Positions 53,616-63,455 are shown, numbered from the stretch's first letter. The stretch: DNA of 64,000 bases from an uncultured Sphingomonadaceae bacterium (GCA_947489315.1 CANLCX010000002.1:620001-684000); one strand, 5' to 3'. Numbers and translations: made by a program. Notes: generated by a model from the sequence alone, not told the origin.

Positions 53616-53789
53616 TCATTGTTCTGAAGAAGACTGTGTAGGACCTTCTTCCCTTTCCGGCACATAGGGCTCGGAGGATGAATCAATATCTTCATCCTGA
53701 ACTGTATCGCTGCAACCACTTAATGGTATCAGCGCGACGCTGGCCAAGACGAAAAGGGATGGCGTTACGGATTTACGCATAAAGCTCAT
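53616..53789 (-). CDS. Small lipoprotein, 57 aa
   Basis: ATG at 53789 with AGGA about 10 bases upstream. The product is a lipoprotein signal (FVLASVALIPLSGC lipobox) followed by a short acidic tail (DEDIDSSSEPYVPEREEG) and nothing else. An in-frame ATG at 53780 is also possible. It is probably an envelope lipoprotein. Function unknown. Confidence 0.65.
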   Translation of the reverse strand: MSFMRKSVTPSLFVLASVALIPLSGCSDTVQDEDIDSSSEPYVPEREEGPTQSSSEQ

Positions 53790-54133
53790 GGGGGCTGTTC
53801 CTTCTATTGGTCTGCCCCGCTTGAGCGGCTACTTCTACAAGCCGACCATCAGATTCCGAAGGATTTGCGCTGTGACGAGCCGCTAGGACGTTTTGTCGTC
53901 TGTGACGGTTACATTACGGTATTGAATCTATTCGAAGGTTGCTTGCATCCCGAAAGCTACCTTCGAAAACCCTCCAAAGTTAGGTCGTTGGTGGTCAAAA
54001 TGCGCTGGATTTCTTCCTTGCTTCCAATTGTGGAGCCGTCAAACCGCCCATCGATAATGGCCGGTTATCGGCCAGGCGAACAGCCTATCCTCTTCGCGGG
54101 TGCCGCGTCCGACATTGTGGATCAATAGCGGAC
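53790..54133. other. Intergenic region beside the IS, with a hairpin and gene scrap
   Basis: A minus-strand scrap (IIDGRFDGSTIGSKEEIQ...LEGFRR) of about 35 codons ends at a stop near 53957 inside a perfect hairpin (TTCGAAGGT 53931-53939 with ACCTTCGAA 53959-53967). It has no start and may be the tail of a gene broken by the adjacent IS. Nothing else is recognised. Confidence 0.4.
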
Positions 54134-55135
54134 TGTAGATATGTAGGGACTCGTGAGACATCTTCTGTAAATTCCTGACGCAGGAAGGAGATGATCGAAT
54201 GACCAAGGACGACGAACGCGAAGTACAACGCAAATTACGGATATTACGGCACGCAGAAAAGATAGGGCATGTTGCCAGGACATGCCGCTATTTTGGCATT
54301 GGCCGGGCCAGCTTCTACAGATGGAAGTCAGCGTACGAACGCGATGGTGAAGCTGGCCTAGTCAATGCCAAAACCATTCCTAAAAATCCGCCCAACCAGA
54401 CGCCGCCCGAAGTGGCTGAGAAAGTTCTTCATTTGCGGCGCAAATACTACCTCGGACCCGAACGGATCATGTGGTATCTCGCGCGCTATCACAGCATCAA
54501 GCTGTCCGATGCAACAATATACCGGATACTTAAGCGCAATGGCTTAAATCGGCTCCCGCGCGGAACGCGCCTTCGCAAAGTCCACACCAAGCGTTACAAT
54601 AAACAGGTCCCTGGTCACCATATCCAGATGGATGTTAAGTTCCTGACTTTTATTGGAAAGAAGGGCGAGAAGACACGCCGCTTCCAATATACCGCCATCG
54701 ACGACGCCACTCGTGTTCGCGCGCTAAAGGTTTACAAAAAACATACTCAAGCCAACGCAATCGACTTTGTCGATCACATCATCGACAAGTTCCCGTTCCG
54801 GATACGCGAAGTCAGAACCGACAACGGTCACGAGTTCCAGGCCAAGTTCCACTGGCATGTCGAGGACCTCGGTATCCGTCATGCCTACATCAAGCGCGGC
54901 ACCCCGCAACTGAATGGCAAAGTTGAGCGATCGCACCGCTCTGATCAGCAAGAATTTTACCAGCTGCTAAGCTATAAAGGGGACGTCGATCTGGAAGCCA
55001 AACTTGATGAGTGGGAGCGCTTCTACAATTTCCACAGACCGCACGGAGCATTCAAAGGAAAAACACCTTACGAAGCGCTTCGCGAAAGGCTATAACAACA
55101 TGGTGTGAATGTCTCGCCAGTCACTCGATGCTACA
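54134..55135 (+). mobile_element. IS481-like insertion sequence (~1.0 kb)
   Basis: One transposase flanked by imperfect inverted ends: left TGTAGATATG...GACTCGTGAGACAT (54134-54161) and right, read inward, TGTAGCATCG...GACTGGCGAGACAT (55109-55135). I found no clear target duplication. The exact ends are provisional. Confidence 0.7.
54199..55095 (+). CDS. IS481-family transposase
   Basis: 298 aa and apparently intact. N-terminal helix-turn-helix (HVARTCRYFGIGRASFYRWK), then an rve-type DDE domain with Asp in HIQMDVKFL, Asp in VRTDNGHEF and Glu in GKVERSHRSDQQ, and the YNFHRPHGAF end typical of IS481/IS3-like enzymes. AGGAAGGAG precedes the ATG. It may be active. Confidence 0.92.
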   Translation: MTKDDEREVQRKLRILRHAEKIGHVARTCRYFGIGRASFYRWKSAYERDGEAGLVNAKTIPKNPPNQTPPEVAEKVLHLRRKYYLGPERIMWYLARYHSIKLSDATIYRILKRNGLNRLPRGTRLRKVHTKRYNKQVPGHHIQMDVKFLTFIGKKGEKTRRFQYTAIDDATRVRALKVYKKHTQANAIDFVDHIIDKFPFRIREVRTDNGHEFQAKFHWHVEDLGIRHAYIKRGTPQLNGKVERSHRSDQQEFYQLLSYKGDVDLEAKLDEWERFYNFHRPHGAFKGKTPYEALRERL

Positions 55136-55176
55136 TTAGGACGCACCATGACCGGCCGTTCAATACAATATTGCAG

Positions 55177-57186
55177 CTAGTCGGGTTCAATCGGTTGTGT
55201 GGCGGTGGAGATGCGTATGCAAGTCCCTCGATCAAGTTTGGAACTGATGTCCATATGAAGGTCATTTTGTTTCGCCAGATCATGGCAGATTGCGAGCCCT
55301 AACCCTTCGCCTTTTGATTTATCGCTTTTTTCATATGCTGTCTGAAAATGGATAATCTCATCATCCGACATGCCTAGGCCAGTGTCGAGAACGACAATCG
55401 TGAATCCATTCGAACGACGCCTGGTTCCGATCAATATCTTTCCCGTATCCGTATATTTGATGGCGTTGGAAGCGAGGTTACTGAGGATCCGCATCAACAC
55501 CAAGGGCGGAATTGTAGATTTTACGCTGCTCTCAACGATACGAAGCTGGAGCCCTTTCGAAACTGCTTCTTCACGAAACATTTGCCCCACGGTCTCGAAA
55601 ATCATCGACAGGGAATAAGGCTCATCAGCCGTCTCGGGTTCAGAGGGCGACGGTCGGCTTTCCACCAGATAATCCCCCGAAAGTGTTTCGAGATAATCCA
55701 GTGCTTCACGAATATTGGCTTTCTCTCCGTCTCCCAATTTGGCCGAGGCGGCATCCAGGCTCATGCGAAGGCCACTGATTGGCTGTCTTATATCGTGAGA
55801 TGCGGTTGCAAGCTGCCTTTGCCTTAGCGCAGCCTGATCCCGGGCACGCGAATAATTTTTCTCGGCCTCCAATAGACGCTGACTTGTCTGCGCGTCCTGT
55901 TTGAGGACGCGGATTTTTTCCGCCTGAGCCCGGTCATGTTCTCTTCTTAGCGAGATTATGCCGTAGGTCAGACCCAACATGACCAATGTCCCGATCACTA
56001 TGAATGTCGTTTTGGCAAAATTGCGCAGGACGATCTGGTTTTCCAGATAACCGCTGAACATTAACGTGGCGTAGATTACAAACGCGATGAAAATAATGCA
56101 CAGTCCAGCCCACATCTCCAACAATCTGCGATTGGACGATTTCTCCCACCAGTAGAGCGGCAGGAAATGCGCAAGGCACATGATGCCAGTCCAGACGAGC
56201 TGGATCTTGTAGCTGGTAACGCGAGGAATAAACGGAATCATTACCAAGGTCACGACAGGGACCACAGCCAGCCATTGGACATGTTTGGACCAGCGGTGGC
56301 TGCCCTTGCGGGTGACCATCGAGGATCCGGCCACATAAAATCCGAACATGATGCACGCATAGCTGATCAGAAAGCCGATATAGGCATTCCACTCCGGATG
56401 ACCCGGATACAAAAACCGTAGAGGAATATTGTCATCAAAGGATAGGGCTGCGAGCAACAACCAGAAAAGCAAGGCATATCGGACCCCGACGTAACTTTTC
56501 AGCGAAATATTGACCCCAAGCATTACGATCAGTCCGAATATGGCGAGCGTGTAGAACGCCGCGTTGAGCGCTGCCGTGCGCAGCTCATGTTCGACAAGAT
56601 CAGCTTCGTCCCTGATCGCAAGGCTGGGCGAAGCTGCCATGAGTTTGGACGTTCGCACCATCAGGATGGCCGATTCTCCAGGCCGCAATATCAGCGGTTT
56701 TGACTTGAGCTGGGTGCCGCTGAATATTGTCGGATCATAGGGTTCGGCCGAAGAGAAAGACAATAATCTGTCAACATCACCGGACTGCCGGACCAGCACG
56801 ATATCGGCATCCCGCACCGCAAATGCGTCGAAAGTTACAATCCACTGGTCTACCAGCCGTCCATCGGGTTTTGAGCCGTTCCTTAACGTGACAGCTGACC
56901 AAAGATCGGAATAGGCAATGAATTCCTCTTCAGTTGTCGATATGCGGGTTTCAAATCTGCCCGCTTCATATTCCGAAACCATTTGCGCGGGCGTCCGATT
57001 TTCGCCCAGACCATAAGCCATATGGCCTGCCAAACCCGTCTGATTTTCACCGGGTGCCAATGTGACAACGGATGCCGCCGTTGCCGGCCTCAGACTCATG
57101 TTCGCTATCATGATGAGAATGACCATGAAGCCCATGAAGCGGAAAGCCGCTTGGACTGATTTCTTGCTTAAGCTAGGAAATGTCAT
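55177..57186 (-). CDS. 7TM sensor histidine kinase
   Basis: 669 aa. A signal segment and a periplasmic 7TMR-DISM-like sensor (~40-205) are followed by seven transmembrane helices (~210-405), a coiled coil (~410-455), the HisKA box (ATASHDIRQPISGLR) and a HATPase domain (LSNLASNAIKYTD, DTGLGMS, GEGLGLAICHDLA). The DIRQPI form of the H box is typical of kinases paired with LuxR-type regulators. It is divergent from such a regulator 70 bases away, its probable partner. Confidence 0.92.
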   Translation of the reverse strand: MTFPSLSKKSVQAAFRFMGFMVILIMIANMSLRPATAASVVTLAPGENQTGLAGHMAYGLGENRTPAQMVSEYEAGRFETRISTTEEEFIAYSDLWSAVTLRNGSKPDGRLVDQWIVTFDAFAVRDADIVLVRQSGDVDRLLSFSSAEPYDPTIFSGTQLKSKPLILRPGESAILMVRTSKLMAASPSLAIRDEADLVEHELRTAALNAAFYTLAIFGLIVMLGVNISLKSYVGVRYALLFWLLLAALSFDDNIPLRFLYPGHPEWNAYIGFLISYACIMFGFYVAGSSMVTRKGSHRWSKHVQWLAVVPVVTLVMIPFIPRVTSYKIQLVWTGIMCLAHFLPLYWWEKSSNRRLLEMWAGLCIIFIAFVIYATLMFSGYLENQIVLRNFAKTTFIVIGTLVMLGLTYGIISLRREHDRAQAEKIRVLKQDAQTSQRLLEAEKNYSRARDQAALRQRQLATASHDIRQPISGLRMSLDAASAKLGDGEKANIREALDYLETLSGDYLVESRPSPSEPETADEPYSLSMIFETVGQMFREEAVSKGLQLRIVESSVKSTIPPLVLMRILSNLASNAIKYTDTGKILIGTRRRSNGFTIVVLDTGLGMSDDEIIHFQTAYEKSDKSKGEGLGLAICHDLAKQNDLHMDISSKLDRGTCIRISTATQPIEPD

Positions 57187-57256
57187 AGGTTACAATCATT
57201 TGTGCCATGTTGTAGAACAGGAAAATGCCCCAAGGCAAGCAGAGTAGAAATTTGAA

Positions 57257-57904
57257 ATGAGCCACTTTACCGCCGTTATTGCCGACGACCATGCGATCGT
57301 CCGTTCGGGATTGAAAGCCGCTCTGGAAAACGAGACGCTTGTTGACGGGCATATTATCGGCGTGGTTGCAGAAGCCGGTAATGGTCTGGATGCCATCGCT
57401 GCAGTCAAACAACATAGGCCTGATATGCTTGTTCTTGATGTTTCGATGCCAATGGCAGGTGGTGTTGAAGTGCTCGTCGAAACGCGGCGCTGGTCGCCTG
57501 ATACCCGGATCATCGTGTTCACCGGCATATCTGCGATGGGAAAAGTCAGCGAACTTGTCGAGGCCGGCGTTGATGGCCTGTTTTCCAAAGCCGAGGACAA
57601 TCAGGGTCTTTACCAGCATGTCCCGATGATCCTTCAGGGCGTCCGATATATTTCGCCATTTTTCACCAGTATTATGGACAATGCACCCCAGCGGAGCGCC
57701 CTGACCGACCGGGAAAGACAAATATTGAACCTGATCGTGGCCGGACAATCCAACAAGGAAATTTCCGGCCATCTTGGTATCAGCGCCAAGACCGTGGATC
57801 GTCATCGCACCAATCTCATGCAGAAACTGGATGTCCATTCGGTCGCCCAGCTTATCGCTTATTCCTTGCGCGAAGGATTGATCGATCCCGCGGCGGAAGT
57901 CTGA
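57257..57904 (+). CDS. NarL/LuxR-family response regulator
   Basis: A 215-aa protein: receiver domain (VIADDHAIVRSGL, phospho-acceptor Asp in MLVLDVSMP, IIVFTGIS, Lys in LFSKAED) and a C-terminal LuxR helix-turn-helix (LTDRERQILNLIVAGQSNKEISGHLGISAKTVDRHRTN). It is almost certainly partnered with the divergent histidine kinase. The next gene, an unusual exported Ala/Gly/Lys-rich protein, is a plausible target. Confidence 0.94.
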   Translation: MSHFTAVIADDHAIVRSGLKAALENETLVDGHIIGVVAEAGNGLDAIAAVKQHRPDMLVLDVSMPMAGGVEVLVETRRWSPDTRIIVFTGISAMGKVSELVEAGVDGLFSKAEDNQGLYQHVPMILQGVRYISPFFTSIMDNAPQRSALTDRERQILNLIVAGQSNKEISGHLGISAKTVDRHRTNLMQKLDVHSVAQLIAYSLREGLIDPAAEV

Positions 57905-58074
57905 TCCCTTAAAAGATATAGTGTCGGAAGAAATTGTTACCATGACCGGCAAATAGCTGCGGGGGCCCCGATTTTGAAATGGGGGATTCACCTCATTCAG
58001 CATCACATCCTTCCTTGCTACTCAGGATGACAGGGAGTGGGATCATATTGGTCCCCGAAGAAAAGGAAGAGATG

Positions 58075-59748
58075 ATGAAAAAGGGAAGCAAAACCATTCG
58101 GGGTAAGAAAATCGGTTTGAAAATTTCAGGCGCCTTGCTGACGCTGGCTGCAGCCGGTGCGGTCATCGCACCGCTGCCACATCAAACGGCGCAGGCGCAG
58201 ATTCCGGGATTGCTGCCAAAAGCGGATCAAGTAGCGGTCGCGCAGCCCATGGCTATTGATGGCGTCTGGCAAATTCGCGAACTGGGCAAACATATTATAG
58301 TCGAGGCTGGACGTGCTTACGCGCTTGAAAGCTGGATCCACGCCTTCGTCTTCGAAATTCAGCCCGACATGGTCGTATTACGCAATTTCAAACAGGAAGC
58401 ATCCAATGTCTATGTGGCGGACGACCTGCCCCTGATGGCGAAGGCCAATATGGTGGTTCAGGAAGACGGTTCGATCACGGCGACGGTCGCATCACTGGTT
58501 CCAGTCACCTACCATCTTGATCCGGTCGAGCTATTCTATCCCCAGCATTTCATTGCGGCGATACAGGAAAGCCGGGTGCCTGCCCAATATCATAATCGCC
58601 CCGGACCGCCATCACACGCGCTGGGGCCACCACAACCAGGCGTTATCGGGCATCCCGGAATTGAAGCTCAACCGGCATTGGAGCCGGGCATCACTGAGCC
58701 TTTTGTAGAGCGGTGTGGTAACTGTGGTCTTTCACGCCCGGGCGTAGCCGGGCAGGCCGAACTTGCCACCAGCAGCAATGACAGCGCCGATGAAGGCGGT
58801 CTTTCCGACGGGGCCAAGCTGGGTATCGGTACGGTAGTGGTTGGCGGTATCGCTTACAAGGCAAGCGGATCCATCGGCAAAACGGCAAAAATGGTTGGCT
58901 CGGCCGGAAAAGTCGCTGGCAGCGGTAGAGCCGCAGCGAAACTGACAGAAGGCGCCTTGAGAGGAGGCATCTTGCAAAAGGCCGGTCCCAAGGGAACCGG
59001 ACGGCTTATCGGGAAAGGCACAGCCGCGCAGGCAGCCCGCGGAATCGGCGGAGCCACCAGCGAAGCCCAGCTGATGCAGCGGATAAACAAGGCGGGCGAT
59101 ATTTCCAAACTGAACAAAGCCGGTCGCGCGGCTCAGGTAGCGCGCGGTGCGGGCGGAATAAAAGCCGCATCCACCGCTGCGGACGCTGCTAAGCTTGCCA
59201 AAATGGCCAAAGCCGGCGCGACCGCCGGAAAACTGGGCAAGGCGGGCCGTGCAGCGGTGGCAGGCACAGGCGTAGGTGCGGTCGTAGTGGTGGCTGAAAT
59301 CGCCGCGACCGAAGGCATTGAGGCCGTCACCGGAGCCGATATTCAGGATCCGGTCTCCACCACGTTCCAATATGGAGCCGCGATTTTCGACAAGGATGTA
59401 ACCTTGGGTGACGTCGCAAAGGCACGAGCAGCGCATCACCGGGAGAATTTCCGCAAAATTGGTGAAACATTCACCACAAAGGGAAAGATGAAGGAGAATC
59501 TGCAAGCCTATGGCGATAAAAATCGTGCGAAAGTCGAAAATGCCACCGGCATGGACCTGCAAAGCGGCAGGGAACGGCGCGCAGCTTATGGAGCGGCCAT
59601 GACCAGTGACAAGCCTGTCGCGGCGACTGCAAAAGTCATGGGTGATCGCGCCAAGCACCATTTGGAAAATACCGGTAAGGTGACGAAAAAAATCGGCTGC
59701 GGTCTGGGCAATATTTTCCGCAAGAAGGAAAATGACAAGGAGTGCTGA
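58075..59748 (+). CDS. Exported Ala/Gly/Lys-rich protein, unrecognised
   Basis: 557 aa. Basic signal peptide (ISGALLTLAAAGAVIAPLP...AQAQ), an N-terminal beta-rich domain to ~150 (DGVWQIRELGKHIIVEAG, ITATVASLVPVTYHLDPVELF), a Pro/Gly linker and an RCGNCG Cys pair. A long Ala/Gly/Lys-rich helical region follows (~220-420; GKAGRAAQVARGAGG-like units), then a hydrophobic stretch (GTGVGAVVVVAEIAATEG) and a charged C-terminus. I recognise no family; the build recalls secreted polymorphic or matrix proteins. ATG 58075 has AAGGA well placed. A strong terminator follows. Confidence 0.7.
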   Translation: MKKGSKTIRGKKIGLKISGALLTLAAAGAVIAPLPHQTAQAQIPGLLPKADQVAVAQPMAIDGVWQIRELGKHIIVEAGRAYALESWIHAFVFEIQPDMVVLRNFKQEASNVYVADDLPLMAKANMVVQEDGSITATVASLVPVTYHLDPVELFYPQHFIAAIQESRVPAQYHNRPGPPSHALGPPQPGVIGHPGIEAQPALEPGITEPFVERCGNCGLSRPGVAGQAELATSSNDSADEGGLSDGAKLGIGTVVVGGIAYKASGSIGKTAKMVGSAGKVAGSGRAAAKLTEGALRGGILQKAGPKGTGRLIGKGTAAQAARGIGGATSEAQLMQRINKAGDISKLNKAGRAAQVARGAGGIKAASTAADAAKLAKMAKAGATAGKLGKAGRAAVAGTGVGAVVVVAEIAATEGIEAVTGADIQDPVSTTFQYGAAIFDKDVTLGDVAKARAAHHRENFRKIGETFTTKGKMKENLQAYGDKNRAKVENATGMDLQSGRERRAAYGAAMTSDKPVAATAKVMGDRAKHHLENTGKVTKKIGCGLGNIFRKKENDKEC

Positions 59749-59793
59749 CCTGATCGAGATCGTAAGCGACCCGCGATCTCGACAGGTCAATTC

Positions 59794-59827
59794 AAGGAGG
59801 AGCGGCCACCGCTCCTCCTTTTTCTTT
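59794..59827 (+). terminator. Rho-independent terminator
   Basis: Stem AAGGAGGAGCGG-CCA-CCGCTCCTCCTT followed by TTTCTTTT, about 45 bases after the stop of the 557-aa protein. Confidence 0.92.
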
Positions 59828-59886
59828 TGGCGCATCGCAATCGAGCATTGGAATCTTCAATAATTTCATTTTGGAAGTTTGTTATT

Positions 59887-59915
59887 GTGTCCGCTTTTGC
59901 GCCCATAGCAGACAC
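59887..59915. repeat. TGTCCGCTTT palindrome, copy H
   Basis: TGTCCGCTTTTGCGCCCATA followed by GCAGACA. The same family as the cluster at 21.8-29.8 kb, but 30 kb away next to housekeeping genes. Confidence 0.75.
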
Positions 59916-60178
59916 TATTGATGTGTCGCGTGCATGGCCAAACGCTATCCGTCCTCGCGCAACATAATTTCCAACATCAGTAATAAATAATCCAACACCG
60001 AAGCTGGCATCACCTCAAAGGACAGTGTCCGCTTTGTCAACTTCGTCGTTATTCCGCGCCTTCCAGCCTTGCTCTTGTTCTGCTTTCGACCAATTCGGGA
60101 CGGTTGGCACAAACTGCTTTCCTACTGGGCGCCTAGCCTGCTACCACCGCTTGTTGACGGGGATCGCAGGAGAAGGCT
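59916..60178. other. Intergenic region upstream of the MFS gene
   Basis: Contains a half-copy of the palindrome (AGTGTCCGCTTT at 60024-60035). No coding frame or hairpin is convincing. The MFS promoter is probably here. Confidence 0.45.
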
Positions 60179-61507
60179 TTGACGAGCATAGAAGCCAGAG
60201 AAAATGACGGCGGGGTAACAGGCCAAACGGCGCGGCGGAAATTTTATGGCTGGCATAATGCTGCCCTGCTATTTTTGATCCAATTTGCCGCTTCGGGCTT
60301 TGTCTATTTCGCCTATGCCGCGATTTTTCCAGCGATGGTCGAGGCGATGGATTGGAACCGTGGTTCCGCGTCTCTCGCCCACAGCCTCAGCTTTCTGACC
60401 CTGGGTCTCAGCTATCCGCTTACCGCCTGGATGATCGGTAAATGGGGCGTACGACTGACCCTCACCACGGGTCTCTTGATGATGCTAACCAGCCTGTTGC
60501 TGACCATTTTTTTCGTTACAGAGATTTGGCATTGGACGCTCGCTTGGGGTGTGGTCATGGGTATGGCCATGGCCTTAGCTGGTCCGCTATGTGGACAAAC
60601 CGTAGTTATTCAATGGTTTAACGTCAAACGCGCCACTGTTTTAGGGATTATCATGACCGGCAATGCGCTCGGCGGATTTGTGGCGCAGCCGGTACTCATT
60701 CGCGTGATGGAAGGGTCTGGTACTTGGCAGTCGGGATGGTATGTCAGCCTAATTGCGGTCGTCATCGCCATATTGCTGGCACAGTTTATTATCAACCGGC
60801 CGGCGGATATCGGTCAGCATTCGGACAATATCGATCCCGGCGCCCTATCGGCCGATGCCGCAAAGGCCGCCGCCAAACCACGCACCTATCGCAGCGAACA
60901 TAGCTGGACCATCCCGCAGGTTTTTCGCACCCATGCAGTCTATTTGATCATCACGATCAACATCTCCTATCTGGCGATCGGTACGTTTCTATTGACCCAT
61001 GGTTCGCTTTATATTTCGGACACTGGCATGTCCAAAATCCAGACAGCATCCGTCGTCAGCATTTTTATCATGGGTAGCGGGCTTGGCCGGGTGCCCGCGG
61101 GCTGGCTCGGCGATCGGTTCGAGCTGCGCTGGCTGATGGCCGCGATGATGGGCGCCATGTTGTTCGGTTTTGTGCTCCTGTGGGCGAGCGCCGATTTCAT
61201 CGGATTGGGCATTGCGGCTTTCATATTGGGGCTATGCTATGGCGGATTTTTCGCCCTATCGCCTGCCCTGACGAGCAATTTTTTCGGCCCGGAAAGCTTC
61301 GCCAAAATCAACTCTGTTTTTGCGCCGGTGCTGTTGCCTTTCGTCGCCATGGCGCCTGCCGGTGCCGGTTATATTTTTGAGATATTTGGCAGCTATGACC
61401 TTGCCTTTTTGATCGGTTCGATCCTGCTAAGCCTGTCCCTGATCTCGGCCATTTGTTTGAAACCGCCGAAACATGAGGCGACGCAGGAACCGGTAACGCA
61501 GGCTTAG
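60179..61507 (+). CDS. MFS transporter (monocarboxylate/OFA-like)
   Basis: A 442-aa protein with 12 predicted transmembrane helices, a central loop and the MFS motif GRVPAGWLGDRFE between helices. The NWNRGSASLAHSLSFL segment resembles oxalate/formate or monocarboxylate transporters. The substrate is unknown. The start is TTG at 60179 with AGGAG 8 bases upstream. It overlaps the convergent AI-2E gene by four bases. Confidence 0.9.
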   Translation: MTSIEARENDGGVTGQTARRKFYGWHNAALLFLIQFAASGFVYFAYAAIFPAMVEAMDWNRGSASLAHSLSFLTLGLSYPLTAWMIGKWGVRLTLTTGLLMMLTSLLLTIFFVTEIWHWTLAWGVVMGMAMALAGPLCGQTVVIQWFNVKRATVLGIIMTGNALGGFVAQPVLIRVMEGSGTWQSGWYVSLIAVVIAILLAQFIINRPADIGQHSDNIDPGALSADAAKAAAKPRTYRSEHSWTIPQVFRTHAVYLIITINISYLAIGTFLLTHGSLYISDTGMSKIQTASVVSIFIMGSGLGRVPAGWLGDRFELRWLMAAMMGAMLFGFVLLWASADFIGLGIAAFILGLCYGGFFALSPALTSNFFGPESFAKINSVFAPVLLPFVAMAPAGAGYIFEIFGSYDLAFLIGSILLSLSLISAICLKPPKHEATQEPVTQA

Positions 61508-62622
61508 ACTTTCCCGTCGCTCGATAGCAAAGCGGCAATCGGCTTGGTGCCCTTGCGACCGGCCAATATGATCATCAATATGGTGGTGAACGGGACCGCC
61601 AATATCGCACCGGGAATGCCCCAAAGCGTGCTCCAAACCGAGAGCGCGACGAGCACGACCATCGGGCTAAGATTGACCGATTTGCTAAGCATGCGGGGTT
61701 CTACCACATTGCCGATAATCACCTGAGCCGCTGTCATTAGGCCGGTTGCGATCAGCGGTACCGTAAGTGTTCCAAACTGCGCCACCGCGAACAAGGCCGG
61801 AAAGGCGACGCCAACAATAGATCCGATATAGGGGATATAGTTGAGCAAGCCGATGATGATCGCCCACAGCGCAGCATATTCGATACCCATGACCACCATG
61901 ATGACCCAGCAAATCACGCCCAATATGATATTGATGAGCGTCTTGGTTGCCAGATAGCTGCCAATATCATGGTTGATCCGCGCGATCATATTCAGCGTGT
62001 CTTTGGATTCAGTGGCACTGCCAAATGCCCGGCGCACCTTGGTCGGAAAGCCGGTAATCTCGCTCAGCATGAAAGACGCATAGAGGATCGTAATGAAGAT
62101 GAAGCCACCAAAGCTGGTCAGCGATGACAATACCGATTGCGCAATCGCGGCGATATCGATTTCTGTCAGCAGCTTCGTGGCAAATTCGCTGACTTCTTTG
62201 ACGACCACTTCACTGCCACGATCAATGATCAGCCCAGGCGAAGACATCATGTCCCCCATATCGGCTTCGGCCGCTGCCGTCGCTGGCTGCACTGGGAACC
62301 AGGCGGCGAACAGGCTTTCCAAATTGGTCTGATAAGTCGGCAAAGAGGGTACCAATGTCTGCAGGCTGGCCACCAGCATCCGGGTCATCGCAAACAGCAG
62401 TAAGACCACGCCAAACAAAGCCAGCGTCGCGCGCAGCCACATAGGCGAGCGGCCTAATCCCGGAATTCGGGCGACAGCGGCACTGGCTGCATAAAGTATC
62501 TGGAGTAGGATGATTGCCGTGACAATCGGCAGGATAATATCCTTGCCGACATAGAACAGCCAGCCGATCATAATCGTTATGCCGACGGAGAAAAATATGG
62601 TGCTGACGCGGCCCTGTAACAT
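61504..62622 (-). CDS. AI-2E family transporter
   Basis: A 372-aa protein with about eight transmembrane helices and the family's long periplasmic loop plus C-terminal GLLNYIPYIGSIVG and SVWSTLWGIPGAILAVPFTTIL motifs. Members export small molecules (AI-2 in TqsA) or act as sodium/proton antiporters; the function here is open. Confidence 0.93.
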   Translation of the reverse strand: MLQGRVSTIFFSVGITIMIGWLFYVGKDIILPIVTAIILLQILYAASAAVARIPGLGRSPMWLRATLALFGVVLLLFAMTRMLVASLQTLVPSLPTYQTNLESLFAAWFPVQPATAAAEADMGDMMSSPGLIIDRGSEVVVKEVSEFATKLLTEIDIAAIAQSVLSSLTSFGGFIFITILYASFMLSEITGFPTKVRRAFGSATESKDTLNMIARINHDIGSYLATKTLINIILGVICWVIMVVMGIEYAALWAIIIGLLNYIPYIGSIVGVAFPALFAVAQFGTLTVPLIATGLMTAAQVIIGNVVEPRMLSKSVNLSPMVVLVALSVWSTLWGIPGAILAVPFTTILMIILAGRKGTKPIAALLSSDGKV

Positions 62623-62789
62623 TATCTTCGATCACCATTTTCATTATCGGCGGAAAACCCTTGCAACCGGTTGTTAAACATAAAAATCCCGCCTGTCATC
62701 ACATCAGTTTTGCAGCCCGCCCTGAAACATCTGCATCGGATCGCGACTAGCATCTTGACGGCATGCACCCTTCTCGGCCAATAGCCGCT

Positions 62790-63455
62790 ATGGCCGACGA
62801 TATTTCTTCCCTTCCGCATGATGAACTGAGCCGCCGCGGCCTACTGTTTGTCCTCTCTTCTCCTTCTGGAGCCGGTAAATCGACTCTGGCACGGATGCTG
62901 CTCGAAGCGGATGAACAGATCGCCATGTCGGTGTCTGTCACCACCCGGCCGCAACGCCCGGGCGAAGAACATGGCAAAGACTATTTTTTCGTCAGCGGCG
63001 AAGAATTTGAAGAGATGGTCGCCGATAACGCGTTTCTGGAATATGCGACCGTGTTCGGCAATCGCTATGCAACGCCCGCCGCCCCGGTCCAGAAAAATCT
63101 CGAAGACGGTCAGGATGTTTTGTTCGACATTGACTGGCAGGGCACACAGCAGCTTTATCAACGCGGCGGCGAAGATGTGGTACGCATATTCATCCTGCCG
63201 CCCTCACTCCCAGAACTGCGTGAGCGTCTTGAGGCGAGAGCCACCGATAGCAATAATATTATCGACAGTCGCATGCAGCGTGCGGCCAGTGAGATCAGCC
63301 ATTGGGATGGCTATGACTATGTCCTGATCAACGACGATCTCAACGCCTGTTTCGCTAAGGTCCAAAATATCCTCGCCACAGAACGTATGCGCCGTTCGCG
63401 GCAAACCGGCCTGATCGGCTTTGTCAGAGATCTCGTGGCGCAAGAACGCGGATAG
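62790..63455 (+). CDS. gmk: Guanylate kinase
   Basis: About 221 aa. P-loop LSSPSGAGKSTLARML, SVSVTTRPQRPGEEHGKDYFFV (GMP site), LEYATVFGNRYATP, DVLFDIDWQGTQQL. It phosphorylates GMP to GDP. ATG at 62790 (MADDIS) is preferred over 62763, which adds nine non-family residues. Confidence 0.97.
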   Translation: MADDISSLPHDELSRRGLLFVLSSPSGAGKSTLARMLLEADEQIAMSVSVTTRPQRPGEEHGKDYFFVSGEEFEEMVADNAFLEYATVFGNRYATPAAPVQKNLEDGQDVLFDIDWQGTQQLYQRGGEDVVRIFILPPSLPELRERLEARATDSNNIIDSRMQRAASEISHWDGYDYVLINDDLNACFAKVQNILATERMRRSRQTGLIGFVRDLVAQERG

